This document shows positions 11,157 through 23,720 of a stretch of DNA of 64,000 nt, piece by piece (the first letter of the stretch is position 1; each line of letters begins with the position of its first letter). A program made the translations under genes and the position numbers. The notes under the pieces are model-generated. The model ran no database searches. It saw nothing but the letters and a program-made list of their open reading frames with translations, and was not told the DNA's origin. This DNA comes from Apus apus (Eukaryota > Chordata > Aves > Apodiformes > Apodidae), in NCBI RefSeq assembly GCF_020740795.1, contig NC_067286.1, forward strand, positions 33,752,003 to 33,816,002, read 5' to 3'.

Positions 11157-13851
11157 AAAGCGTGGGATACCTCAAAGCATAGACTGAAACTTTGTAGATA
11201 CCTGTGTTAGTATTTGTCAGTTGAATAGGTCACTGATGCAGATAGACACAAAAAAAGAAGCAGGGAGTATGGCAAGTTTTCAAAGGTAGAAAGAAGAATA
11301 ATTAATACACAGAACTGTTACAGTAGTACATTAGTGGTAAAGGGAATAACTGTACTTTTTAACTTCAGATGGTACCTAAATAGGCAGCCTAACTCTCTGT
11401 ACCTTTATTGTTTACTTCAACCTCTTAGAGAGTTCAGTCATGGAAATTACACATCTGTGTTAAATGGCGATTCATCCTCATGAATGATAAAACATAAAAT
11501 AAAAATAGTATCAGAAAATAAGAAAAAAAATGAAGCAAAAAACATTTTGTGTGCAAGTCAAGAATTACATCCATGCTATAGGTATCTACATGACATACAC
11601 TACTTCACCTCCTTTCAAATAATTCAGAAATTCAGGTTATTGCAAGAAGTATCCAGAAAAAAACCTGAACAATGAAACATAAAAAGCAAAACTTAAGATT
11701 TGTGGGGTATATAACATTTAGGTTTTTTTCTGAACCTATCTAGAACTAGGTATTAAATTTCCTGTAAACCGATACATTACTGATGTTTTACAGTTACTGC
11801 AAGGAAACTATATTTCATCCTGAGATTCAGTGTTTCCAAAGCTAACTCCACAGTTCAGAAAAACAATAAGTTTAGAAGTTAAAGTTCTGCTTATGCAAAT
11901 CCCCTTATAATCTCTAGTAATCACAGGCTGGTTTGCTTCACAAGGTGATTTTACTGACCTAGGATTCTTCTGGGGGAAATGAAACCAGAAGCTCTGCTCC
12001 AACAACACCCCTGTCAGAGGTGTGGGCTGTACCACCACAGGCTCTTCCTGGTCAACACCATGGTTTTTTTTCCCTTTCAGAGAGCCTTAAACCATTTCTG
12101 TACCTAAGGCATTTGGTCTGGTAACCAGACAAAAAGACATCAAATTAAATTCCTCAAAACATGTATAATGGTGATAGGAAGGGCCTCAGCAGGAACAGCG
12201 CACTGATTAACAGGTATTGCACCAAACGATTTACTTATGTAGAAACAGTCTGCTTCAGATCTGAGAGAAATTCCCAAGAATACATGTAAACTCCACTGAA
12301 GACCTTTCTTAGGTCAAGTGGTACTGTGTTGAACCTAAGTATTTCACATGAAACAAACCAGCTTTTTTTGGATCAATTTTATTCCCAAATGAGTCACATC
12401 AATATAATTTCATTTTGGATTGCTTCCTTATCCCTTTAAGTTCAGCACAGACTTAAAAAAAATAAAATCTATTTTAAATATCACTATTAAAATACTACTA
12501 TTTTATACTGCTTTCACTTACTTATCTATCTGCTGTAAATACGTATTTAGGTGATAACTGGTAAAGATTCAAACATACGTTTATCCAGATTGGATTTCAA
12601 CTTCTCTCTCAGTTGCTAACACCTTTTTACTAGTGACCTCTTCCAGCAGATGTCATTATGTTGTAAGCAACAGACAGAAAGCAGGCAAAGTCTGTATTGC
12701 AAAACAGGAGCAATGGAAAATATTTAGTGCTTCTACTAATTGAATGTGTGTAGGGTGTTGCATAGTAAACAAAAACATTGTGTCATATCTTCTTTTTCAC
12801 GCCCTTTAAAAAAGTATAGTCAAACCATATTTTCAAAATCTTGCAAGAATAAAATGAAGAATCTTAAAATGCAAAGTTACCTTTACATGAAAAGTGTGTG
12901 TTTGAGCTCCCAACAGGTATCTCATTATTTCCTTGTGTTATCCATATGGGATTTTCTTCAATATTAATAAAATTTTACACCACTGAGATGGAGGGCATCT
13001 TATGCTTTCTAATAAATAAAAACCTATTGAACTTTTTCAAACAGAAAGGCAGTATGTCCTAAATTTCAGGATTATGGGAACTACTCATATTCAGATAGAA
13101 CAGCTAACTTGACAAATTCTGTTATTTCTGATGCATGCTAGGATACTCATAAAATGCAAATAGTGTGGGTCATAGCATAAGCTGTTTAGCACCTAAAAAA
13201 CAATGGTCTGAGTTCTCATATATTCAATGTGTGAGGTGGTTTTAATCCACAGACATGTACTGATTCAGGAGTGGAAATTGTTTCCCCTGAGATGTGTGTA
13301 AATCTTCCTGCCCCTCTGTTAGTAGTTCTCAGAGATTACTATATGCTTTCTATAATGCTCAACCACTGAGCACCACAATTGCTGAACAAATCCCAGAATT
13401 ACTAAAGTATCCCAAATCAGGACTAAAGCACTTTAGCATGTATGTATTTGAACTAAAGTGGTGCAACTGTGGTGTGAGCAGATGAGCTGTCTTTCACAGT
13501 AGAGGCAGGAACATCTAGGAGACAAGCAGAACTAACATGAGGAACTAGGAAACACCACAGTCCTCCTAAGTTAAGTCATGGCTGGCAGACACTGCCTAAC
13601 CATTACAAGCACTTGTTACATTGTAGTAGCACTCTTGGATGCCAGGCGAAGATTAGGATCCCCATGGATGAAAAGAGAACCTGGAGGCAGCTGCAATTCA
13701 AGTAGCTGCTGCACCAAATACTGATTTTGTAGAATGCCCCCATGGCAGTTCTCAGCTCTCCAAACCCCAGAATAAAGAGCGTTATTGCAGTCACTTAAAC
13801 AATTGCAAGTATTTTCTCCATGCCACAGGCATACACAACACTCTTTGCATA
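11157..13851. other. AT-rich non-coding stretch
   Basis: No gene, transposable element or structured repeat was recognised between the exon candidate and the 13.85-kb LTR. Open frames are short and unremarkable. Confidence 0.5.
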
Positions 13852-14369
13852 TGTGCTGGTTTGGTGGGTTTTTGGTAGTGAGGGAGGGCCCCCACGAGTA
13901 GCTCCTGGAAGAAGCTGAGAAGCTCCCCCAGCTCCAAAACCAAGGAGCCAAGGAGCCATTAGAGAGACAATAGATGCACCTCTGTGATTAACATACGAAA
14001 GAACTGATACAAGACCTGAGCAGAGCAAGCAGTGAGAGAAGAGCTGTGCTGGAAATGTGAAAGGCAGTGCCAATATGAAGATCCTGAGGTTGGTGAGGAA
14101 GGAGGGGGAAGAAGATGCCCAAGCATCTCTTTGTGTTGTCTGTGTCCTGTGTGCATTGGATTAGTGTGAAATTAAATTATTATTTATCTCCAAGTTGAGT
14201 CTGTTTTGTCCGGGACCTTAATCGGTGAAGAATCCTCCTTGTCTTTTGTCTTGACCCATGAGCTTCTAGTTGGCCTTTGTCCTCCCCATCCCAGTGTGTG
14301 TGTGTGGGGGGGGGGGCGTGAGGGGAGTTGGGTGAGCAGCCACACAGCTGGTTCTTCGTTGTCATGACA
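13852..14369 (+). mobile_element. ERV-type solo LTR
   Basis: The element starts with TGTGCTGGTTTGG at 13852. Its 5' 270 bases are homologous to the reverse complement of 125-399. Downstream lie a polyadenylation-type signal ATTAAA at 14171, a 'gagtctgttttgtccgggac' block of the sort seen in R/U5 regions, a (TG)n-G11 tract, and 'gagcagccacacagctggtt', after which a TGACA end at 14369 is a plausible terminus. A 5-base GCATA occurs just before the start (13847-13851) and again at 14380-14384. It could be a target-site duplication if the true end lies about ten bases further right. No retroviral internal sequence flanks it on either side. Class (ERVL or ERVK) cannot be fixed by eye. Confidence 0.65.
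14294..14316 (+). repeat. (TG)n followed by G11 homopolymer
   Basis: About six TG units run directly into eleven G residues within the 3' part of the LTR. The G run is a likely length-variable or sequencing-difficult site. Confidence 0.9.
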
Positions 14370-14956
14370 GCGTATCATAGCATAACCTATGGAAGAACCA
14401 ACACCAGTCTCTGCAGTGCACTTGCACACATTATTGTAAAGATCAGAAAATTAATTTCATCGTCAAAAGGTAAGTTCTGTGATCTTAAGAATAGATGGTA
14501 TTCTTTGATCCTCTTCTCAAGTGATAAATGGAATACACCATTGATAATGCGTCCTTCTCTAATGGTGGCCTTTTTGTTTCCTTCTTCTCTATTTTGGAGA
14601 CATCTTGGCTTTTAATGCCAGCAGGATATATATATGTCAGCACCTTTTTTATATTCTTATTATAAAATATAAAAAAGCCTTAAAAGAGCTATAACTACAC
14701 ACTTAATTGCAGTGATGTTCAATCTGTCCTAGAAGTGCCCCTGGGAATCACCTGAACATCAAACACTAATGCATAGAACGGGTTGAGCAGAGTGAGAGAG
14801 AAGTAACACAACAGAAGGAAGAATGTGGACTCTGCTCTTGACTTTCACCATCTCTGACATGATACCTGAATCTCAGCACTTCTTGTCCTTTCTGATGTGG
14901 AGACAAACATGTTAACTTAAACCACACTTTGTGATGCAGCAGAGATTTAAAGTAAC

Positions 14957-14987
14957 CTGCTTGGCTTCTGCTGAAACAGCCAAGCAG
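14957..14987. repeat. Perfect short hairpin (10-bp stem, 11-nt loop)
   Basis: CTGCTTGGCT at 14957-14966 is exactly complementary to AGCCAAGCAG at 14978-14987. No flanking pairing extends it to a microRNA-like precursor. It may be coincidental. Confidence 0.6.
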
Positions 14988-17900
14988 TGCTCATGTAAGC
15001 AGACAGCATGGCTCAGATTGACTGTGATACCTAACAACTGAGAAAGAGTGAATTCCTGAAAATTTCTCCAAGCTATAAGTGAACTAGACCTACACAGAGA
15101 GATTAAACATGTGAATATAGGCCATTCACAAATGAGGAGGTGTGGGACAGAACCAGGATTGGTTCACCTTACTTGGTGAGAATGCATTAACAGCATGTTG
15201 GTTGGCACACTCTTCAGACTGAAGAACAGATCTCAGCTGACAAAGACAAGGCCACACAACCTCTGGTTACTATTTACAACACTTTTTAAACTTTTTGTGA
15301 GATGCAGGAGTTTGATGCATCATATCATCATTTTACTCCTTTTACTAAAAACGTGCTATCAGACATACTGTATAAGTAGAGAATAAAAAAGCTTTTTATA
15401 ACCAGGTGAGTGATCTAGTCTTAAGGTAAAAATTTGGAAGTGTTACATCGCTTTCTTTGAGACTTGAAGGTTGGAAAAAATTTTTAATATAAGGACTCAA
15501 CTGAAATCCGGTTATATCCAAACACCTGGAAGTTTTCAAGGCAGATCAGATAAAGAATACTGTAATTCACCAGAGGTTTGGAAACCTTTTCTTATAAAAA
15601 TGAAATTGTTTATATAAAATGAAGATCTTCAGACATATGAGCAGAGCTGTAAAATTTTGTTCCAGAGGGTCAGCAACACCATGAATTCAATTAATCCTTT
15701 CAAACTGCTTCTACATTATTAGAAATCTATTTTTAACAATGAAGGAAGTGTGATACCAGCAGTCAGTAATCAAAAATATTAGCTTTCTGGTGAGTTTTCT
15801 TCATTATTTCTATGTAATATAAAAAAATTGTACAATTTTTTTGTGTGCAGCCTTGAAATTATTGCTCTACAGTCCTTTCTTCCACTTCCACATTTTAAAG
15901 TACTTACACTTAGCAGTTATAAATTTCACTAAAATACATCTGTCCAGTCTTTTGCCTTTTCTTGCAGCTTGCTTTCAAGGTATGGCTTTAGACTTGCTTT
16001 ATCTTTAGCACAGGAAAATGACTAACAGGATATGCAGTATCTCACTTAACCTCAGGTGAATGAATTTATTGTAGTAGTACAGATCCTACACTAGAGCATT
16101 TTCAGCTTTGAGCTCATTGGGTTGCTTGCTGCTGGTGAGTGTATTTCACCCATGCACCTTGAACATTCTTCCCCCACTAAGCGAAATCACACATCACACT
16201 TCATAGCCTGCAAATAAGGGAGTACTCAGAATAACATAATTGTAATTTCAGAGCATAGATTTTAAATCTCATTTTAAATGGAGGCAGTGCACACTTAATA
16301 CTCCCAGAGACTTGTAACACAATGTCTCTTAAAAGATCCTCTGCTCTTGAATTTTTAGCTGGCATGCATTAGTAAATAAGTCAGAATGCTTGTGCCTTTT
16401 CTTCACAGAGATGCATACAAAATGCATTCTCTGCCTGCCAATACTGTAAGGTGATTTTCATTGTGTGTTTTATGGAGCTGTTAGATATGTTGGATGAAAT
16501 CATGGTCTCCTTTGAAGTTAAGGAGAGCATTACTGTTGACTTAATGAGACCAAGATTTCTTTTATGTTCAAAGTTAGGCAATGTTTTTCACTTTCTTTTT
16601 CATTAAAACATATCTCAGAATGTTAAAAAGTAAATCAGTACTTTCAGTATTGCATCCCAACATATAAAAGCCTAAAAATGTCAGTAATTAAAAAATCCCT
16701 ATACATGATTTTGAATTCCAGACACAAATTTAGATAGAATTTGTGTGAAGAGAGAAACATATTAAACAAAGTGTTTCTTACTGACACTGAGTTGGATTAA
16801 CAAACCCTTATAAAATACTTGTAAAAAATTTATTTGAAATTACAATATAACTTGCTTACCCCCATGAAATAAAAAATGAAACAGAATTTGTGATAAAATA
16901 TTACGCCAAAGGATAAAAAAAAAAAGAAATAGACAAAAGGTCTAGTTATTTATTAAAGGCTATCAGCTTTTAGATTAATTTCTAAAGGAGTAAGTTCAAT
17001 GTCTGTAGACTCCTACTGGCTGCATCTTTGTTATTAATTCTGTATGGCACGTGCATAGGGTATATGAACTATAAGAAATATCCCATACAGAGTTATAGCT
17101 GTTGAGAACTAGAATTTATAAATGCTTCACATATAAGGGTGGCATTTTTGGAGCAATTACTTCACATCAAATTCTTAAAAGATTGAGATTACTTTATGTT
17201 ATAAACACACAAGAAATTAATATAAACTGTTAGTTAAAAAGGTACCAAAACCAGACACTCAGTCTGTGCTTTTACTTCACATCACTTTTCCTGTTTTTAA
17301 TCTATTTTATCGAGTTTCTGTGAATTACACAGAACAGAAAAACAGAAATCCTCACCTATATACATATAATGCATAATCACAGTACATCTCATTTATGGAA
17401 GTACAATTAAATGGGATCCTACACCCAGCTCAGAGCTACAGCTTATGGCTTTAGATATGCAACTATAGATAAGCAAAAAAAGCAGAGATGGATTTCTTCA
17501 GCTTTTATTCCTCATAGGTTTTGGCACCCAGGATTAATGCCTATCCACAGTGATCTCTAATACAGATCTGTATAGGATTTCCAGTATATGGCAACTCCAC
17601 TGAGTTAAGGAATTTCACTTAATTTCTTTCTACACTTTGCAAACCAATACATTTCCTTCCTTTTTTCTTTTCCTTCTCTTTCCCTGAAACCAAGTCTTTC
17701 TAGTTTAATTTTTTTTTTAGTCATCTCACAAATTTTGTTTCCATTTTTAAAATAAAAATTAAACATTTTTGACAGTTTGTTTTCTTAAACAAGTATCTAT
17801 GAGAACCCTGGAGCCATGTACTATATTATAGGTAACGAGAATAATATGCAATGACTTCCAAACAGCATTCAAGTTGTTTTACTTATTCTAATAAGAAAGA

Positions 17901-19252
17901 ACAAAAGATTTTTAAAAGCAGGATGTGTCTGACATTATCAAGGCCCCTTACATGGAGTTACAGAGAATGGGAATAGGTACAAACAATTTGTCACAAAAGA
18001 ATCTCCCTCTGCAGTATACAGAGTATGAAGAATTTCTTTAGTACGCAGCAATATAATGAAGCAGTGATAGACAGAGATTATACTTTCTTTTATTCATATT
18101 ATGCATAAGAATCCAGAATTCGTCCTTTAGAGGATAAGCATCCTAAATCACCTGTAAAACATTTGCCTTATCTTTCAACATTAGAGCAGAAGTACTGCTG
18201 AGTTCTAAGAAAAAATTAACAATCTTAGGAAATCAGTTTAACGTGCTGCAACAGTTCCAGTGTAATGTTAACTTTTCATACATAGACATGCTTGTGAGCA
18301 CTAAGGCCTAGAAAAGCAAACCTGCCTCCCCCTCCTTACATCATTTTTTTTTTTTTAACTGAGTAGAAAATATGTGGAAGAAAATGCAACTATATATACT
18401 TCTGACAGCTCAAATGATACATAAATATAAGGGCTGACAAGGGTTGGTTTGTCATTGTAGTTCACTTCGATCAACTCTACATGGTTCTGTAGGACAATGA
18501 AATTCAATGCACTTATAATTTCCAAAAAAGTGAGCTCAGATTCTTTTAAAAGCATTTCTATGTGAAAACGGATCATTTACATGCCAAAAGCACTTTTAAT
18601 GTGACATATTTAGCACATGTATTATTGAGAACGAAAGCTGCTTGAACTTAGTGAATTTTAAAGTCTATAAAATGGCACCCTGCTGAGCAGAAAGGTAGCT
18701 GTTCAGTGAATTTCCCAGTTATGTGATTATTTTGAATAATAGACTTGTACATAACTTTTTATGAAATTAAAGGTATGACATTTGCTTTAGTTCAGTCCTG
18801 TAAATTGCTCTTTAGAACTTAAAGAATGGGCTGATGTATGAATTTGTTGCTCCTCCAAGCAATTCTGCTGATTTTTTAAAGAACAGTTTTATGTTTCATC
18901 TATTGAGTAACACATCAAACAGTTATCTTACTAGGTTTAATGAGCATTCATTTATAACTTAACACATATGAGCAACAGTCAGGAACCTCAAAAAGTATTG
19001 TGTATTACCTTGGGTGTCTGGGACTCACCCAGACTCTAATGCAAGATGATGACTAGTTTGATGAAAAGTCCTAACACTTACGAAGCTTAATTAAGAGAAG
19101 CACCTGGAAATATAGAGGCAAAACCATTTCATTTAATTTAGCTCAGGTTCTCTTTGATTTGATTAAATATACTGTACATTTCACTGTCATGGAATTACAC
19201 CATGCTACCTGCTCCCAGACAAAGAGGAACCAGCAGGAGACTAAGCATTATA

Positions 19253-19328
19253 CTGTTTTTTGTTTGTTTTCTGTTTAGTTGGTTTTGATTTTTGTGGGGT
19301 TGTGTTGTGTTTGTTGTTTTTTTTTTCT
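19253..19328 (-). repeat. G/T-rich low-complexity tract (A/C-rich on minus)
   Basis: Alternating T runs and G-containing words (TTTGTTTG, TGTGGGG, TTGTGTTGTG) for about 75 bases. On the minus strand it reads as A-rich sequence with CCCCAC and CAACACAA, the same type of tract as at 366-410, 38262-38290, 49240-49292 and 51676-51704. Confidence 0.7.
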
Positions 19329-19432
19329 ATCAGGTACAATGTTACAATACAACACTTGAAAATATAAAATAAATAACAGAAAGTGTCCCTGTGTGATACT
19401 TACATAAATAAGCATTATTTTTTTCTATTCAG

Positions 19433-19624
19433 GCTTTGGTCAAAGAGCGAAGTTATCAATTTCTACACAAGAGTATTCTTCAATTGAAAAACAACTTTGG
19501 TAACAATGGTGCTGTATCTGCTCACATTGCTGTCATGTTGGCCACTGATAAGAATTCACCTGGCACCAATGAGCTACATTACTTTTATCACCAGAGTCCA
19601 GAAAGATTCACCATGACTACCTAA
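19433..19624 (+). CDS. Weak candidate internal or terminal exon (hypothetical)
   Basis: A pyrimidine-rich tract (ATTTTTTTCTATTCAG) ends in a good splice-acceptor AG at 19431-19432. From 19433 one frame stays open for 63 codons (ALVKERSYQFLHKSILQ and onward) to a TAA near 19622. A possible internal donor, TTTG|GTAACA, lies near 19499. The encoded peptide has no motif or family that I recognise, and no ATG begins the frame. In the alternative phase, which would match the donor near 11136, the frame is open for only 22 codons before a TAA that coincides with the GTAA. This is a splice-signal observation only and chance is the leading explanation. Confidence 0.12.
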   Translation, partial: ALVKERSYQFLHKSILQLKNNFGNNGAVSAHIAVMLATDKNSPGTNELHYFYHQSPERFTMTT

Positions 19625-22600
19625 AGCATGGCACAGCACATGGCCGCAGTGAAAGCTAAAGAGTGAACTGACCATTAGCAGTTAAGCATAGGCTTAAGTG
19701 CTTTGTGGAATTCAGTTCCAGGAAACAGAATTTGGAGGATGAAATTAACATTTTGGAAAGATATTCAGGAAACTTTCTGATTGTAGCTGATTTATTCACA
19801 CTATGTATATAGCAATCCGTAAATAAGGTGCTTGCAAAGAGTACAAGATAATCCTTTCTTTCAGGGATCACTGTTCTTTTAACCTAAGCACCAATACCAA
19901 ACAAACACACACCATAAATTGGTTCTACTTAGAGAAATTAAGGCAGAGAGCAAGTCTCCTGTGCTTTGTAAAAAACCTTTCCCTCTTCGAACAACACAAA
20001 CACAGCATGCAAATATTTCTAGCCCTTTTAAAAAATTAACGAGCTAAGAAGAACAGTAAGACCATCCTGAAAAAGAAAATTCAAATACTCATGTCCCCTC
20101 ACCCATTTTTATTATTAAACAGGATCCTTTCAGAAAAGATTTACAGAGGTTTAAGATCAAAGTGACATTTGATATTGCACATGATCCTATTGCACATGAG
20201 CGTAGGTGCTTTGCCAAATTTATGTATATTTTCCCTTAGTTCATAGTCTGGAATGATGCATTGCAAGTTAAATAAAACAAATACTTTAATTGCAAAAAAA
20301 TCTTGCTTCCTTGACTTATTTTCAAACATGTGATTAAAAAAAAACATATTTCAAAATATAGCAACTGTGACATTCAAACAAAAGTAAGAGCTTAAAACTG
20401 TTCCCTGTTCACTTCTGAAATGTAATGTTTTGAAGGCTTGCTCAGATCACTCCCTATTCTTCATATCCTGTAGTAATCCAACAGTTACTAATCTAGACAA
20501 ATGCATGTTAGTAGGGGGGAAAAAAAGGTTGCTTTTAGAAGACATGCAGCAATGTTTTAATTTGTAGCTGATAATTTGCTACTGGAAGCTTACCCTGATT
20601 AGTCTTCTTAAGGCACTAACAGTTTTTGAGGTAGTGTGAATTACCTACTGTGTATGTTTTTACCACCCATTCAGGGATGAAAATGAGTTACAACCTAGGC
20701 CTCAATTAAAGCTTGAAATAAGAAAACCTAAAACTTCTTTTATGTCCTTACTTCTAAAGAATAGAATTAGTTGCTTCTGATATTATTGGAATTGTAATTC
20801 ACACTCCTGGAAATCCAGCAATAGATCTTTCAACCCTTTTCAATGAAGCACATTTCAGCTGTTACCCAATTATGCTGCCTTTGCTCCAAGTCAAATCATC
20901 ATCCAACAGCTGAGAATTGAAACAGACTCCATTTGTGAAAATGGATGGTGTATTTATCTGGTAATACAGAATGTTACTCTAGCTGTTGTGTAGAAATTAG
21001 GTTGTTATCGCTTATTCTATTAATTCTCATTTCTGGGAAACTGATTTGTAGGTTGGTTTCATCAGAGCAATATGGTAGGCTTTCCCATCAGCATTATATG
21101 CAAACCATGCCATAGGCATTCCAATGAGCAGTGTATTGCCCATAATCTAAGCATCTGGCTTAAAATGAAGAACTCATCACGGAAATAACTGTTTCTCAAA
21201 GGGGAATCCATATTACCCTTTTTGTACACTGGTGCTTAATAATTTACTCATCCTAATGGATTACCTTCCCTCAGAATGATGGAAACAAATAACATAAAAT
21301 ACTATTTCCCTTACTTAGGTTTTCCTCTTTTCACGATCTGCAAATGTTGTTAAGCTACTGTTTGGGGCATATTGTAAGAAACAGCTGGATACAAAGCATC
21401 CTTCACTACTACCCAGCAACTTAATGTGGCAATTTTCTCAGTTTGCCACCATAGTGTGGAATTTTATTTTAGGTTTCATTAATAATGCTTTAAAGGAAGG
21501 GAAAAGTGAGATAAATTATAATGGTAGATATCACCATAATTATTTTATTCTGTCACTACTCACAGGTTGCCTTAGATTATGTGAGACAGTGTAACAATAA
21601 ACAATAACACAATTGGTAGGTGTTGAGGATAGCAGCTAGGAGACAGGACATTCTTCATTAAAAAGAAAAAAAAAATTGACAATCAAGGGGTGCAGGAGTC
21701 ATGGGAAACATTCTGGCACACCACAAACACAATGTATTTATTCAGGTGGCTACGCTGAGAAACAAAGTGCAGTTACTGCTTCTTAGTTTACGTCAACTAC
21801 TCTAGTGAGATTAAAGCTAGCTGAAGAAGCCTGTCTGTACTGAAATAAGTTCTCCTACCACTTTGTGAATATACTGTCAAGACTGGGGGAGAGAAGCCAC
21901 ATAGAAACAAAACAAAGCTACTGCACTGATGAGTTGCAATTGCCAATTTCTGTCCTTTGTGTTAAGGTGTTTTTGTCCCTTACAGTAATTTTAAAGAACC
22001 TTATGCATAGACACCTATTGGTTTAATCCCTTTTAAATTATTTAAGTATTTCCCAAGCAGAAAAATCTGACCAATATAGTTTTTTCTCTCTCTCCTTTCT
22101 CTCTCCTTTATGTATATTATAGTTTCTGCTTATTCTTCACTGGTTTTGTTGTAAATGGAGGTATTTGGAATCTCTGTCTTTTAGCTCTTGTTACTCTTCC
22201 ATAGCAGGTTTTGTCATGCAGGAATGCTCAAGTTTTTTTCTTGTAAAAGTGACTTTTAGAATAATGAACTTCTTCAACTATTTCCATTTTTATCATAAGA
22301 AAGGCCAGATTCTCAGCTGATATAAACCTGTGTATCCCTTCTGAGGTCAGCACACCTGCTTTGAGTTTGACTTTAAGAAAGCCTGCCAGGTGCAAAGAAT
22401 TCTTCCAAAATATTCAAATTCTATGGGGATTTAATCCTAGATTAATCAGACCACACGCTGGGCATCTAATTTAGGTGCACACATGTCCTGTGCTTCCTCT
22501 AGCAGCTAGCCATCACTCTCTAGAGCGTTTCTGCCTCTCTCAACTGAAAGCAATGATGACTCCAGCATGGAGGGACTTTCCATGAACTGATCAACACCAG

Positions 22601-23508
22601 GAATAATTTTATACCTTTACTGTTTGTTTTTCAGTCTTGAGATGAGAGCATTGCAGCTTCTCCAAGAGGGTATGGTATCAAAAAGTTCCAACTAGCTAGT
22701 AAGAATGCTGCCTTTGTCTGCCTGTGACTACAGAAATACTATGGTAACGCATAGTCGCCACTCATCATGTGACACAGCTACCTTCTGAAACTGCCTGGAC
22801 CAGGAAGCATTAAAGGAATGTAAAAATGAGATAATCAGTGCAACACTGACCCTTATACTTACCCTAAAGAAGCTGGTTTCTACTAACCACTTTATCACCT
22901 ATAGCTATTTTTTAATTTAAATGAACAGCTAGTTACAGATTATTTGCAATACATTAATTCTGACTCTTTGCAGTGTTTTCTTCAGTGTGACTAGTCATCC
23001 AAGTCACTCTTTTTTTTCTGCATCTTCTTTCAACAACTGGATGTAAGACTAGCAAGCTATGAACAGTGCAATAGGTATGCTTATTCATTCGTGCATTTTC
23101 CCCATATGAATGCAGTAATTCGTTACATTCTCTCTCATTCTGTGTTTCCTGTTATACTGTATTCACCACAGTATTCCCTGAATGTGTATTAAATGGTCTC
23201 CACTACTGTGTATTAAGACACATGACTAACATTTGTTTCATATTTGTTCTGTGCTGCTTACAAGTCAGAAAAATAAAGTAATTTTTAAGCAATAGTGGTT
23301 TGTTTTTTTTTTCTATTTCCCAAAAATTGCAAGTAAGAAGCTCTCGTACAAGTGAATTTAACAATACCTTAAGTTTTAGACTCTAATTACAACTTGAGAC
23401 ACATTCAATATTCAGGAAGTTCTAACAAAAATATAAAAATAATTATGATGTATGTATATTCCAACAGCAAGAAAATCTGGAACTTTAACAAGTAATTTTT
23501 CTTTACAC
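19625..23508. other. AT-rich non-coding stretch left of the large CR1
   Basis: No gene is supported. It includes a 'ttaagcataggcttaagtgc' motif near 19683 that resembles sequence common in ancient amniote repeats, one arm of a palindromic old repeat near 22301-22365, and a CT-rich tract at 22081-22110. Confidence 0.5.
22301..22365. repeat. Fragment of an old palindromic amniote-type repeat
   Basis: 'aaggccagattctcagctga' followed by 'tataaacctgtgta' resembles the GGCCAGAT-CTCAGCTGGTGTAAA arm of an interspersed palindromic repeat that I recall as common in reptile and bird sequence. Related pieces occur at 36699-36777 and 52720-52812. I cannot assign its formal name. Confidence 0.35.
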
Positions 23509-23516
23509 AAGTTGAA
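23509..23516. repeat. Flanking direct repeat (candidate TSD), left copy
   Basis: AAGTTGAA directly abuts the 3' tail of the large CR1. The same eight bases lie immediately outside its 5' end at 27920-27927. The last two A residues could equally belong to the CR1 tail. Confidence 0.55.
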
Positions 23517-23720
23517 TCATAGAATCATAGAATCCTAGGGGTTGGAAGGGACCTCGAAAGATCATCTAGTCCACCCCCCTGCCAGAGCAGGGTCACCTAG
23601 AGCATATCACACAGGAACGCATCCAGGTGGGTTTTGAATGTCTCCAGAGAAGGAGACTCCACAACCTCCCTGGGCAGCCTGTTCCAGTGCTCTGTCACTC
23701 TCACAGTAAAAAATTTTTTT
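23517..23720 (-). other. CR1 3' UTR with octamer tail and ORF2 C-terminal relic
   Basis: On the minus strand the segment continues past the stop at 23721 with the relic of the normal ORF2 C terminus ('gacagagcactggaacagg', 'tggagacattcaaaacccac'). It then shows the conserved 3' UTR blocks 'ctctggcaggggggtgg' and 'ggtcccttccaacccc' and finishes in repeated ATTCTATG. These 3' sequences are recognised by the CR1 reverse transcriptase during priming and are shared with the 3440-3712 copy. Confidence 0.9.

Larger units (their letters stand above)
14385..19432. other. AT-rich non-coding stretch
   Basis: Five kilobases with no recognised gene or mobile element. The only compact structure noted is a perfect 10-base inverted repeat with an 11-base loop at 14957-14987. 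A/T homopolymers occur at 16917 and 18345. Confidence 0.5.

Noticed and set aside
1..14369. A single provirus bounded by the two related LTRs
   Set aside because: The LTRs are in opposite orientation and share only their 5' 270 bases. No gag, pol or env sequence lies between them.
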